The position numbers were made by a program, and so were the translations under genes. A DNA stretch of 64,000 nucleotides from Serripes groenlandicus (lineage: Eukaryota > Mollusca > Bivalvia > Cardiida > Cardiidae), in contig JASEVX010000001.1 of the NCBI GenBank assembly GCA_031761405.1, forward strand, positions 41,096,699 through 41,160,698. Reading direction: 5' to 3'. Each line of letters begins with the position of its first letter. The first letter of the stretch is position 1. This document shows positions 1 through 11,420 of the stretch, piece by piece. The notes under the pieces were generated by a model. It made no database searches and was not told where the DNA came from. It worked only from the letters and a program-made list of their open reading frames with translations.

Positions 1-2080
1 ATGGTACTTATTGATAAGGTCTTGGTCAACGAAACGAGCGTTTGCTTGATCGTACTTATTGATAAGGTCTTGGTCAACGAAATGAGCGTTTACTTGATGG
101 TACTTATTGATAAGGTCTTGGTCAACGAAATTAGCGTTTACTTGATGGTACTTATTGATACGGTCTTGGTCAACGAAATGAGCGTTTGCTTGATGGTACT
201 TATTGATAAGGTCTTGGTCAACGAAATGAGCGTTTACTTGATGGTACGTATTGATAAGGTCTTGGTCAACGAAATTAGCGTTTGCTTGATGGTACTTATT
301 GATAAGGTCTTGGTCAACGAAATGAGCGTTTACTTGATGGTTCTTATTGATAAGGTCTTGGTCAACGAAATGAGCGTTTACTTGATGGTACTTATTGATA
401 AGGTCTTGGTCAACGAAATTAGCGTTTACTTGATGGTACTTATTGATAAGGTCTTGGTCAACGAAACGAGCGTTTGCTTGATGGTACTTATTGATAAGGT
501 CTTGGTCAACGAAATGAGCGTTTACTTGATGGTACTTATTGATAAGGTCTTGGTCAACGAAATTAGCGTTTACTTGATGGTACTTATTGATAAGGTCTAG
601 ATCTACATAATGAGCGTTTTCTTGATGGTAAATATTGATAAGGCCTTTAGTAAGGAACGTTTGCTTGATAACACTTATTGATAAGGTCTAGATCTACATA
701 ATGAGCGTTTTTTTTATGGTAAATATTGATACGGTCTAGATCTACGTAAGGAACGTTTTCTTGATGGTACTTATTGATACGGTCTGGACCAACGTAATGA
801 GCGTTTGCTTGATGGTACTTATTGATAAGGTCTTGGTCAACGAAATGAGCGTTTACTTGATGGTACGTATTGATAAGGTCTTGGTCAACGAAATGAGCGT
901 TTACTTGATGGTACTTATTGATAAGGTCTTGGTCAACGAAATTAGCGTTTACTTGATGGTACTTATTGATAAGGTCTTGGTCAACGAAATGAGCGTTTGC
1001 TTGATGGTACTTATTGATAAGGTCTTGGTCAACGAAATTAGCGTTTACTTGATGGTACTTATTGATAAGGTCTTGGTCAACGAAATTAGCGTTTACTTGA
1101 TGGTACTTATTGATAAGGTCTTGGTCAACGAAATGAGCGTTTACTTGATGGTACTTATTGATAAGGTCTTGGTCAACGTAATGAGCGTTTGCGTGATGGT
1201 ACTTATTGATAAGGTGTAGGTCAACGTAATGAGCGTTTACGTGATGGTACTTATTGATAAGGTCTTGGTCAACGAAATGAGCGTTTGCTTGATGGTACTT
1301 ATTGATAAGGTCTTGGTCAACGAAATGAGCGTTTGCTTGATAGTACTTATTGATAAGGTCTAGATCTACATAATGAGCGTTTTCTTGATGGTAAATATTG
1401 ATAAGGCCTTTAGTAAGGAACGTTTGCTTGATAACACTTATTGATAAGGTCTAGATCTACATAATGAGCGGTTTTTTTATGGTAAATATTGATACGGTCT
1501 AGATCTACGTAAGGAACGTTTTCTTGATGGTACTTATTGATACGGTCTGGACCAACGTAATGAGCGTTTGCTTGATGGTACTTATTGATAAGGTCTTGGT
1601 CAACGAAATGAGCGTTTACTTGATGGTACTTATTGATAAGGTCTTGGTCAACGAAATTAGCGTTTACTTGATGGTACTTATTGGTAAGATCTTGGTCAAC
1701 GAAATGAGCGTTTACTTGATGGTACTTATTGATAAGGTCTTGGTCAACGAAATTAGCGTTTACTTGATGGTACTTATTGATAAGATCTTGGTCAACGAAA
1801 TGAGCGTTTACTTGATGGTACTTATTGATAAGGTCTTGGTCAACGAAATTAGCGTTTACTTGATGGTACTTATTGATAAGATCTTGGTCAACGAAAAGAG
1901 CGTTTACTTGATGGTACTTATTGATAAGGTCTTGGTCAACGAAATGAGCGTTTACTTGATGGTACGTATCGATAAGGTCTTGGTGAACGAAATGAGCGTT
2001 TACTTGATGGTACTTATTGATAAGGTCTTGGTCAACGAAATGAGCGTTTGCTTTAGGATATTAATTGTATTGAACCAGAT
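1..2080. repeat. 48 bp satellite, subfamily 1
   Basis: Direct tandem array with a 48 bp period. The typical unit carries GGTACTTATTGATAAGGTC followed by TTGGTCAACGAAATGAGCG. It holds about 43 units, most differing by a few bases. Because 48 is divisible by 3, long open frames arise automatically (1-600, 761-1219, 1524-2120), each a 16-residue repeat. These frames end wherever a unit has the variant GGTCTAGATC. A degenerate block at about 597-760 recurs at about 1360-1523, an offset of 763 bp, which shows a higher-order duplication. The array runs off the left edge of the window. I read this as non-coding satellite DNA. Confidence 0.95.
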
Positions 2081-5000
2081 CAACGTAACGAGCGCGTGCA
2101 TGACCTTATGCATTATATAGATTGTTGTATAGATCTAGATCAACGTAATGAGCGTTTGCTTCACCTTTCGAATTGTATATATCTAGTTCAGTGTAATGAG
2201 CGTTTGTTTTACCTTTCGAATTGTATATATCTAGATCAACGTAATGAGCGTTTGCTTGACCTTTCGAATTGTATATATCTAGATCAACGTAATGAGCGTT
2301 TGCTTCACCTTTCGAATTATATATCTAGATCAACGTAATAAGCGTTTGCTTCACCTTTTGAATTGTATATATCTAGATAAACGTAATAAGCGTTTGTTTG
2401 ACCTTTCGAATTATATATCTAGATCAACTTAATGAGCGTTTGCTTCACCTTTCGGATTATATATCTAGATCAACGTAATGAGCGTTTGCTTCACCTTTCG
2501 AATTATATATCTAGATCAACGTAATGACATTTGTTTTACCTTTCGAATTATATATATCTAGTTCAGTGTAATGAGCGTTTGCTTGACCTTTCGAATTGTA
2601 TAAATCTAGATCAACGTAATAAACGTTTGCTTGACCTTTCGAATTGTATATATCTAGATAAACGTAATGAGCGTTTGTTTTACCTTTCGAATTATATATC
2701 TAGATCAACGTAATAAGCGTTTGCTTGACCTTACGAATTGTATATATCTAGTTAAGTGTAATGAGCGTTTGCTTGACCTTTCGAATTGTATAGATCTAGA
2801 TCAATGTAATGAGCGTTTGCTTGACCTTTCGAATTGTATATATCTAGTTCAGTGTAATGAGCGTTTGCTTGACCTTTCGAATTGTATATATCTAGATCAA
2901 CATAATGAGCGTTTGCTTCACCTTTCGAATTGTATATATCTAGATCAACGTAATAAGCGTTTGCTTCACCTTTCGAACTGTATATATCTAGATCAACGTA
3001 ATGAGCGTTTGTTTTACCTTTCGAATTGTATATATCTAGATCAACTTAATGAGCGTTTGCTTCACCTTTCGAATTGTATAGATCTAGATGAACGTAATGA
3101 GCGTTTGTTTTACCTTTCGAATTGTATATATCTAGATCAACGTAATGACAGTTTGCTTCACCTTTCGAATTGTATATATCTAGATCAACGTAATGAGCGT
3201 TTGCTTGACCTTTCGAATTATATATCTAGATCAACGTAATAAGCGTTTGCTTCACCTTTCGAATTGTATATTACTAAATCAACGAAATAAGCGTTTACTT
3301 GACCTTTCGAATTGTATAGATCTTGATCAACGTAATGAGCGTTTGCTTCACCTTTCGAATTGTATAGATCTAGATCAACGTAATAAGCGTTTGCTTCACC
3401 TTTCGAATTGAATATATCTATTTCAGTTTAATGAGCGGTTGTTTTACCTTTCGAATTGTATATATATATCTAGATCAACGTAATGAGAGTTTGCTTGACC
3501 TTTCGAATTGTATATATCTAGATCAACGTAATGAGCGTTTGTTTTACCTTTCGAATTATATATCTAGATCAACGTAATGACATTTGTTTTACCTTTCGAA
3601 TTATATATATCTAGTTCAGTGTAATGAGCGTTTGCTTGACCTTTCGAATTGTATAAATCTAGATCAACGTAATAAACGTTTGCTTGACCTTTCGAATTGT
3701 ATATATCTAGATAAACGTAATGAGCGTTTGTTTTACCTTTCGAATTATATATCTAGATCAACGTAATAAGCGTTTGCTTGACCTTACGAATTGTATATAT
3801 CTAGTTAAGTGTAATGAGCGTTTGCTTGACCTTTCGAATTGTATAGATCTAGATCAATGTAATGAGCGTTTGCTTGACCTTTCGAATTGTATATATCTAG
3901 TTCAGTGTAATGAGCGTTTGCTTGACCTTTCGAATTGTATATATCTAGATCAACGTAATAAGCGTTTGCTTCACCTTTCGAATTGTATATATCTAGATAA
4001 ACGTAATGAGCGTTTGTTTTACCTTTCGAATTATATATATCTAGATCAACTTAATGAGCGTTTGCTTCACCTTTCGAATTGTATAGATCTAGATGAACGT
4101 AATGAGCGTTTGTTTTACCTTTCGAATTGTATATATCTAGATCAACGTAATGACAGTTTGCTTCACCTTTCGAATTATATATATCTAGATCAACGTAATG
4201 AGCGTTTGCTTGACCTTTCGAATTATATATCTAGATCAACGTAATAAGCGTTTGTTTGACCTTTCGAATTGTATATATCTAGATCAACGTAATGAGCGTT
4301 TGCTTCACCTTTCGAATTGTATATATCTAGATCAACGTAATGAGCGTTTGCTTCACCTTTCGAATTGTATATATCTAGATCAACGTAATGAGCGTTTGCT
4401 TGACCTTTCGAATTGTATATATCTAGTTCAGTGTAATGAGCGTTTGCTTGACCTTTCGAATTGTATATATCTAGATCAACGTAATGAGCGTTTGCTTCAC
4501 CTTTCGAATTGTATATATCTAGATCAACGTAATAAGCGTTTGCTTCACCTTTCGAATTGTATATATCTAGTTCAGTGTAATGAGCGTTTGTTTTACCTTT
4601 CGAATTGTATATATCTAGATCAACGTAATGAGCGTTTGCTTGGCCTTTCTTATTGTATATTACTAAATCAACGAAATAAGCGTTTACTTGACCTTTCGAA
4701 TTGTATAGATCTTGATCAACGTAATGAGCGTTTGCTTCACCTTTCGAATTGTATAGATCTAGATCAACGTAATAAGCGTTTGCTTCACCTTTCGAATTGA
4801 ATATATCTATTTCAGTTTAATGAGCGGTTGTTTTACCTTTCGAATTGTATATATATATATCTAGATCAACGTAATGAGCGTTTGCTTGACCTTTCGAATT
4901 GTATATATCTAGATCAACGTAATAAGCGTTTGTTTTACCTTTCGAATTGTATATAACTAGATCAACGAAATAAGCGTTTGCTTGACCTTTTGAATTGTAT

Positions 5001-5170
5001 AGATCTTGATCAACGTAATGAGCGTTTGCTGCACCTTTCAAATTGTATAGATCTAGATCAACATAATGAGCGTTTGCTTCACCTTTCGAATTGTATAGAT
5101 CTAGATCAACGTAATGAGCGTTTGCTTGACCTTTCGAATTGTATATATCTATTTCAGTGTAATGAGAGTT
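2080..5170. repeat. 48 bp satellite, subfamily 2
   Basis: Same 48 bp period as the preceding array, but the typical unit is CTAGATCAACGTAATGAGCG plus TTTGCTTGACCTTTCGAATT plus GTATATAT. It aligns without gaps to subfamily 1, sharing TCAACG-AATGAGCGTTTGCTTGA, and differs mainly in the second half. About 64 units are present. Some units lose two bases in the TATATAT run, which changes the frame and breaks the 16-residue repeat frames. Blocks of about 1 kb are duplicated within the array (see the separate entry). The frames (for example 2667-3239 and 4198-4800) are by-products of the period. Confidence 0.95.
2527..4244. repeat. 1053 bp higher-order duplication inside the 48 bp satellite
   Basis: The segment beginning near 2527 recurs near 3580. 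The 183 bp stretches 2531-2713 and 3584-3766 translate identically, and the following units match up to about 3239 and 4244, except that 48 bp is lost in the second copy. A second, shorter duplication places about 3265-3480 at about 4654-4870. These are signs of unequal exchange within the array. Confidence 0.85.
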
Positions 5171-5530
5171 TACTTGATGGTTCTAATTGTTTAGATGAAG
5201 ATCAACGTACTAAGCATTTCTTTGATGATACGAACTGTATAGATCCAGATCAACGCAATAATAGTTTGCTTAATGGTATTTATTGTATAGATCCAGATCT
5301 ACTAAACGAGAGGTTGCTTGCCAATACCAGTTATATAGATTTATATCAACGTAATAAGTGGTCGCTTAATGATACGTATTGTATATATCCAGATCAGCGT
5401 AACGAGTGTTTTTCTTGATGATTATTATTGTACAGAACCAGATCACCCTTATGATCGTTTGCTTGACTATACATTGAATACATCCAGATTAACAAAATAA
5501 GTATTTGCTTGATGGTACTTATTGCATAAA
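5170..5530. repeat. Degenerate edge of the 48 bp satellite
   Basis: Seven or so diverged units at the right border of the array still show the 48 bp spacing (GATCAACG, GATCCAGATCAACGCAATAA, GATCAGCGTAACGAG). Sequence identity falls steadily toward the right. Greater divergence at an array border than in the interior is the usual pattern for satellites homogenised by unequal crossing-over. Confidence 0.85.
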
Positions 5531-5579
5531 TTAACATTGTAAACAGAAATCTAAATTTGAATAAAGCATACATTGTATG

Positions 5580-5835
5580 TGTGATACGCCTTGGGTGCGG
5601 GGGGTCACGGGTTCGATCCACGGCGGTCGGGTCATTCCAAAAACTTTAAACATGATAGTAATGGCTGCCCTTCTTGGCGCTCAGGGTTGGCATTACGAGT
5701 GTCTGGCTGGTGTCAGGATACTTGGACCAGAAGGACTGGTAACTTACCCAGGAAATGCCGTGATATAACTGAACAAGTGTGTCAAGTTGCGTTATATACC
5801 AAACAATCAAATGTGTGATATATATTACCAATTGA
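5580..5835 (+). mobile_element. tRNA-derived SINE (type S2)
   Basis: A B-box-like stretch CGGGTTCGATCC lies at 5608-5619, followed by a body (GCTCAGGGTTGGCAT, GGCTGGTGTCAGGATACTTG) and the tail GCCGTGATATAACTGAAC. The same body and tail occur at 20255-20515. The head is damaged, with no clear A box. The element is non-coding and would depend on a partner LINE for mobility. Small frames in it (5577-5818) are not genes. Confidence 0.75.
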
Positions 5836-5867
5836 TTAATTTGGGTATTTCGCCTCTTCAATATATA

Positions 5868-6005
5868 TCCACTCATATCACGGCGGCCAGTTCACTTACT
5901 CATGTGGTTCCTGGCTTTCTAACACCGATTCTCAACACAACAGTATTTACAAGCAATTGGCTCCGTCTCAACATTGTCTGGAAACTATTTTGGAAATGCG
6001 TGGTA
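5868..6005 (-). mobile_element. Partial SINE (type S1), 3' part
   Basis: Reverse orientation. ATATCACGGCGGCCAGTTCA is the inverted SINE tail. It is followed by the S1 body (ACTCATGTGGTTCCTGGCTT, CAACACAACAGTATTTACAA), matching the fuller copy at 53195-53488. The tRNA head is missing. It lies tail to tail with the S2 element just upstream. Confidence 0.7.
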
Positions 6006-6385
6006 TAAAAGCAATACCATTATAAATAAAAACACAAATAACAATTTGCAATGACGTCAGTCGTTGTCATTGAAAACGAGAATAAACACGGCAATTCTTT
6101 GTACACGCACATATATGTTCGACAATTCGTTTACAGACAAATTACCGATATCACCGGGGATTAATTGATTTACAAGACACTTCATTATTGTCAGATTATC
6201 TTGGAAATATTACTCCGCGATTCCTCGTAAATTGAATAGATGATGATACTTATTTTCTCCTTTCCTGTTCGCTTTACACGCAGACTGTCAACATGTACCC
6301 GTCGAGTATATGAATAAATGCATACACATATGAATAAGCTTATGTTAGTAATATACAAGACGAATTTTGATGCAAAGCATCAAAG
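6006..6385. other. Gene-free spacer
   Basis: AT-rich unique-looking sequence. I see no repeat, RNA or coding signal. The direct repeat GATGCAAAGCATC near 6370 is a short palindrome at the edge of the next element. Confidence 0.4.
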
Positions 6386-7397
6386 ACGCCGCGCATGATT
6401 TTGAAGCATGACTTAAAGGAAGCAGATGCAGTTCAGTACATTGAAATAACATGTGCAAACAGACAGGATGTAAATATTTCGGTCAAGTAGGCCAAATATC
6501 CCTTTATTTTAAACAAGAATGCCAATATATGCCTATATGCCTGGCTAGCATAGCCTATACTAAAAGTATATCAAGAGCAGAAAGGGTCAATTTTGACGTA
6601 GGGATTAGTCGTTTTATATGCTACGATCTATGTGATATTCAGCATGAGAAGTTTAGTCGTGAAATGAAAAGTTTAGCCCTGAAACCATTTGGTTTACAGT
6701 TTGCTTAACATTGACTACAACTATAATGTGTCATACAAGCTGAAGTTTCTTATTTTTTTTACCAATAAACGGTTTTAAATCTGTTCTAACCAGATCAATT
6801 AGATAAAATAAAAACATAAGTGCTTAGATATTAACATATATTTAGGTTTAATGCCTCTAGTTATAAGTGTGACACAAGCTTTGGAAGGAGAGGGGGAAGT
6901 CTATTCTACTTCTAGTTTAGCAGAAGTATGATAATAAAAACGGGAGTATTTATGATCAAAATTGAGCATTTATGAAATTAAAAGAAAAAGTTGACATGTA
7001 TAGTCAACATATGGCAAGAATACAATGGTCTGAATGAACAAACTGTATGGGGATGAACGTTTTAAGAAATACAACATAATTTTATAAATAGGCAAAAACA
7101 CACCCCTATTTTTTGAGCCGTAAACCAAACAATTAAAAAAGCGTAGGCTAGGTAGTTGGGGAAAAAGTGAACTATTGTTACTATTTTTCTGAGCTTTAAT
7201 GAACCGTGTCGTCAGGGCCGTAAATCAAACCGTTAAAAAAGGATTAGCCTAGGAAGTTGGGGAAAAGTTATTAAATACAAATTAAATGTGTCTAAAGATT
7301 TGTGATAATGTTGGTTGCTCCCTTTTCGATTACGTCACCCCATGGTACAACATTAAAACCTATTCAATATTGACGCCTCGCTTCCACGCGGCGTCAA
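6386..7397 (+). mobile_element. 1 kb dispersed repeat (family G), plus-strand copy
   Basis: The segment from about 6386 to 7362 reappears in inverse orientation at 14094-15199. Shared landmarks include GCATGATTTTGAAGCATGAC, CATTTGGTTTACAGTTTGCT, AGCTTTGGAAGGAGAGGGGG and CTCCCTTTTCGATTACGTCA. The ends carry GACGCCGCG (6386) and CGCGGCGTC (7389-7397), which look like short inverted termini. Inside, a stretch of about 110 bp containing CCTAGGAAGTTGGGGAAAAG and its relative is duplicated (about 7100-7170 and 7210-7270). A frame at 6451-6708 is not conserved in the partner copy, so I call it non-coding. Class unknown: possibly a non-autonomous DNA element or a LINE 3' part. Confidence 0.7.
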
Positions 7398-8365
7398 AAA
7401 CCATTTACGATAATGATCAGAATGCTTGAGTCCACAGGCTAATCTGGATATACTCTGTTAACAAAATACAACGTGTATCTTTTCGATTGGTCGGCCAGAA
7501 TATGCTAAATTCATCTAAAATAATTGTATTGTTAAAATGTGTTGTCAACTTTTATAAATAATGAAAAAGCTGAGATGATTCACAGGGTGATCTTAACACA
7601 CACTATGCAGATAGAGCAGGGTCTCCGCTGTAGGTCGCGAAAGTCGCCAATTGCGAAAAATTAAATGGCGAAAACGGTTGCGAAAGAAAAATCTCAGAAA
7701 ATTGAGCCGCCATTTTGTATATATAAATGCTCTAAGCGAATTATGTTTTCAACTACGCAAGCAAGCTATTGAGGCCAATTTGTACCTTTTCTCACGGATG
7801 GGCTCGTTCAGTTGTCATACCTAATTGATGTGTCCCTTCAATGTCTTCCCCCCATTATCCTGATGTATAAATGCCAGCGGTCTCATAATCCTTCACAAGG
7901 GCATGTTTCCACACATCTTTATTTCAATGTGATAGCGATTTGATAGAAGGGAATACTTTGACGATTAGAAGAATCTTTTCCTAGGCCGATCTTGATCGAA
8001 GTGTGTGTAGTTAGGAAATGTTTTTTATGCCATGAGAAGCAGCTCGTATAGATGTAATATTTGACTATATAAACATGAGCATGACCGTTGCGCCCTGATA
8101 TATAGCAATATGAGAAATGTGTAGTTTTATCAAAATCAAATTGTGTGGCATTTAACATAAGGCCATGTAAGTTAAATAAAAGAATCTACAGAATCCGTTT
8201 GAAACACGTCTAACACCTTACGCGGTTTATTTCTATAATAGCAAGATGTTGACCCTGTCGAAAGGATAATCAATGTTATTAATTGACGGGAAGGAGAAGG
8301 TCATTTACGTCATTTTCAGCTGTTGTTCTGTGTGCGAGGTAAGGACAAGAAAGAATAAGTTATTT
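7398..8365. other. Gene-free spacer
   Basis: AT-rich sequence with no recognised repeat or coding signal. The small minus frame at 7919-8158 has no recognisable motif. A run around 7625-7700 is rich in GCGAAA-type words but has no clear period. Confidence 0.4.
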
Positions 8366-8960
8366 TGAAACCAGCTTGTATTTAAACCCGTTTCCACATA
8401 CAACAGATCTGCAGTATATGACTTTGAAACCATGTTATTTTTAATCCCGTTTCCACATAAAACAGATCTGCAGTATAGATGACGTTGAAACCATGTTGTA
8501 TTTAATCCCGTTTCCACATACAACAGATCTGCAGTATAGATGACGATGACACAATATTGTACTTAAACCCATTTCCACATACAACATATCTGCAGTATAT
8601 GACTTTGAAACCATGTTGTACTTAAACCCATTTCCACATACAACATATCTGCAGTAGATTACTTTGAAACCATCTTGTACTTAAACCCATTTCCACATAC
8701 AACAGATCTGCAGTATATGACTTTGAAACCATGTTGTACTTAAACCCATTTCCACATACAACATATCTGCAGTAGATTACTTTGAAACCATCTTGTACTT
8801 AAACCCATTTCCACATACAACAGATCTGCAGTATATGACTTTGAAACCATGTTGTACTTAAACCCATTTCCACATACAACATATCTGCAGTAGATTACTT
8901 TGAAACCATCTTGTACTTAAACCCATTTCCACATACAACATATCTGCAATAGATGACTTT
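8365..8960. repeat. 59-60 bp satellite with dimer structure
   Basis: About ten units built on AAACCATGTTGTACTTAAAC plus CCATTTCCACATACAACATA plus TCTGCAGTATATGACTTTG. In the right half, units ending in GTATATGACTTTG alternate with units ending in GTAGATTACTTTG. This gives a dimeric higher-order repeat of about 119 bp. The left units (ATCCCGTTTCCACATA) are more diverged. Confidence 0.92.
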
Positions 8961-9029
8961 TAAAGTATCATTGTAAAAGTATTTAATATCTACTTGAACG
9001 AAATAATGATTATTGAATACATGTGAAAA

Positions 9030-9300
9030 CATTGTGATACAATGAGTAGTTACTCGCAATGTTCTACATTCCTTGTGCTGACTGATCTGAATCTACACTG
9101 GTCGTAAATGCCAAGTACGGTTGGTTCTTGCAGCAGAGTGCAGCCTCCCATATGGACCTTTTACCTATGTAACGAAATCAAGCTGCATAAAAAATAACAC
9201 GATCCCGTTGAATGACTGGACTTAATAATGAGTACAAATCAAATTACTGAAATTTCTCTGTATGGAGAAATGCAATTAACTAATATGGAGAAAAAAAACC
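9030..9300. repeat. Diverged dispersed repeat, copy 1
   Basis: CTGATCTGAATCTACACTGG and, further on, AATTAACTAATATGGAGAAA have counterparts at about 22800-22990 (GATATTGATCTACACTGGTC, AATTAACTAATATGGCGAAA) in the same order. Similarity is low and the ends are not defined. The 77-residue frame at 9228-9461 overlaps it and is probably chance. Confidence 0.35.
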
Positions 9301-10224
9301 AGGATGATGTAAACAAGAACGTTAAGCCGTATATTTTGTCTACACGACTGAAAGACGGTGTTTTATTATGGGAATCTGTCAGAAATCAGAACTACTTAAC
9401 CGTATTCAATAAACACAGAATCTGCAGCAATCATCTTTCAAAACATATTGGCCGAAGATAGACGATATTAAATAGTGTAAGCATTATTATTGAAAAGAGA
9501 TTACAAAGACTTGTTGCAAAATAAAAGATTTCCAATTATTATTTCCAATTTCTCCATTTGCCCTAGCGGAGTTATCACAGATGGTCAGTTGCAGATGCAT
9601 CATACGTTTTGCGTGTGCACAAAGGGTTAATAAACCAAGAACATGAATCCTAAACAATATAAAAAATGTTTTCAACTGAATAATTTTTACTTTTATTGCC
9701 CCACAAACACCATGCGTAGACGACATTATGGTGTTATTGTCGGTTGTCATCATTGTTTATGGATGAGAAAATTGCGTTGAGTTGTTTTTTGCAAAATAAA
9801 TGCTAATCGTTTAGAAACAAACAGACATAAGACTAGATTTTACAGAAAATAGGTACACGTGTTTGGAAATAAGTCACCAATGCTGGAATAAACGTTTATG
9901 TTAAAGATATCTGTGATAGAGTAGGATGGTCATTGATCCTTGGTTGAAGCGTGTTTGTCAACGAGCATGATGGTACTCTGCAGATAATAGACTCTGAAAA
10001 ACATTGTGGCAAAAAGAGTAACTGCACAGTATGTGATGTGGCAAAAGGACAAATTATTCACAATAAGCAGTTATTCCTTTTCCCACAACGTATTTCGATT
10101 TTTTTCAATAATTGTTGTTCATTAATATAGAGATTCCTCGTTGTCTGCTTCCCATTTGCTGTATAAGGGGAAGAGCGTTTATATCAAAAGGACAAACCGT
10201 TATATAAAGGACGTGTAACATACT
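9301..10224. other. Gene-free stretch with a MITE B remnant
   Basis: Mostly unassigned AT-rich sequence. At about 9960-10110, the words CTGCAGATAATAGACT, AACATTGTGGCAAAAAGAGT and GCAGTTATTCCTTTTCCCAC follow the order seen in MITE B elements, so a decayed copy is likely. The minus frame at 9487-9753 has no recognisable features. Confidence 0.4.
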
Positions 10225-10488
10225 TGAGCCGTCGCGCGAGAAAACCAACACTGTGGACTCTGCGTAAAGTATCGACCCGGATCAGCATAAGCATGCCGCG
10301 CAGGCTTACCCGGATAGATACTTTTCGCCTCCTGTAGATTATCTGTTTCAGGATTCATTACACTATACCTCTATCCCCCCTGAGATGGAATGTGCCTACC
10401 TGAATCAGCCTGCGCAGACTGCGCAGGTTGATCTGGGTCGATACATTACGCAGAGGACATAATGTTGGTTTTCTAGTGGAACGGCTCA
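10225..10488. mobile_element. MITE C, complete copy
   Basis: Non-autonomous DNA element with inverted ends TGAGCCGTCGCGCGAGAAAA and TTTTCTAGTGGAACGGCTCA. The interior is characteristic: GCGTAAAGTATCGACCCGGA, TTTTCGCCTCCTGTAGATTA, then inverted counterparts GGTCGATACATTACGCAGAG. The ends and subterminal parts are complementary, so the whole element can fold on itself. Related copies lie at 12441, 19666, 29570, 31674, 36705, 41889, 43002 and 48209. Small frames containing FLFQES recur in every copy and reflect the repeat, not a gene. Confidence 0.85.
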
Positions 10489-11420
10489 TATCATCTGCGT
10501 AATGTATCGACCAGATCAGCCTGCGCTGTCCGCGCAGACTGATCCGGCCGACACATTCCGTCTTAGGGGGAAAGATGTATAGAGTAGTGATTCCTGAAAC
10601 AGAAAATCCACAGGAGGCGAAAAGTGTCTATCCGGGTTAGTCTGCGCGGCATGCTTTAGGCTGATCTGGGTCGATACATTACGCAGAGGCCATAATGTTG
10701 GTTTTCTAGTGGAACGGCTCATATCATCTGCGTAATGTATCGACCAGATCAGCCTGCGCTGTCCGCGCAGACTGATCCGGCCGACACATTCCGTCTTAGG
10801 GGGAAAGATGTATAGAGTAGTGATTCCTGAAACAGAAAATCCACAGGAGGCGAAAAGTGTCTATCCGGGTTAGTCTGCGCGGCATGCTTTAGGCTGATCT
10901 GGGTCGATACATTACGCAGAGGCCATAATGTTGGTTTTCTAGTGGAACGGCTCATATCATCTGCGTAATGTATCGACCAGATCAGCCTGCGCTGTCCGCG
11001 CAGACTGATCCGGCCGACACATTCCGTCTTAGGGGGAAAGATGTATAGAGTAGTGATTCCTGAAACAGAAAATCCACAGGAGGCGAAAAGTGTCTATCCG
11101 GGTTAGTCTGCGCGGCATGCTTTAGGCTGATCTAGGTCGATACTTTACGCAGTGGCCATAAGGTTGGTTTTCTAGTGGAACGGCTCATATCATCTGCGTA
11201 ATGTATCGACCAGATCAGCCTGCGCTGTCCGCGCAGACTGATCCGGCCGACACATTCCGTCTTAGGGGGAAAGATGTATAGAGTAGTGATTCCTGAAACA
11301 GAAAATCCACAGGAGGCGAAAAGTGTCTATCCGGGTTAGTCTGCGCGGCATGCTTTAGGTTGATCCGGGTCGATACTTTACGCAGAGGCCATAAGGTTGG
11401 TTTTCTCGCGAAACGGCTCA
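10481..11420. repeat. 233 bp tandem array derived from MITE C
   Basis: Four near-identical units begin at 10481, 10714, 10947 and 11180. Each runs from ACGGCTCATATCATCTGCGT to TTGGTTTTCTAGTGGA. Each unit is a MITE C in inverse orientation to 10225-10488, and adjacent units share a single terminus (ACGGCTCAT). The last unit has diverged (TTTTCTCGCGAAACGGCTCA). The array adjoins the complete MITE C copy, so it probably arose by tandem duplication after insertion. Confidence 0.92.

Noticed and set aside
1..4800. Long open frames with 16-residue repeats (MVLIDKVLVNE and LDQRNERLLHLSNCIY types) as a repetitive protein
   Set aside because: The 48 bp unit is divisible by 3, so frames follow from the period. 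They are cut by in-frame stops and 2 bp losses, switch frame between subfamilies, and have no start, signal or flanking gene context.
8365..8960. CRISPR-like regular array
   Set aside because: Units are contiguous without unique spacers. The same holds for the 48, 50 and 56 bp arrays, and the DNA is eukaryotic.
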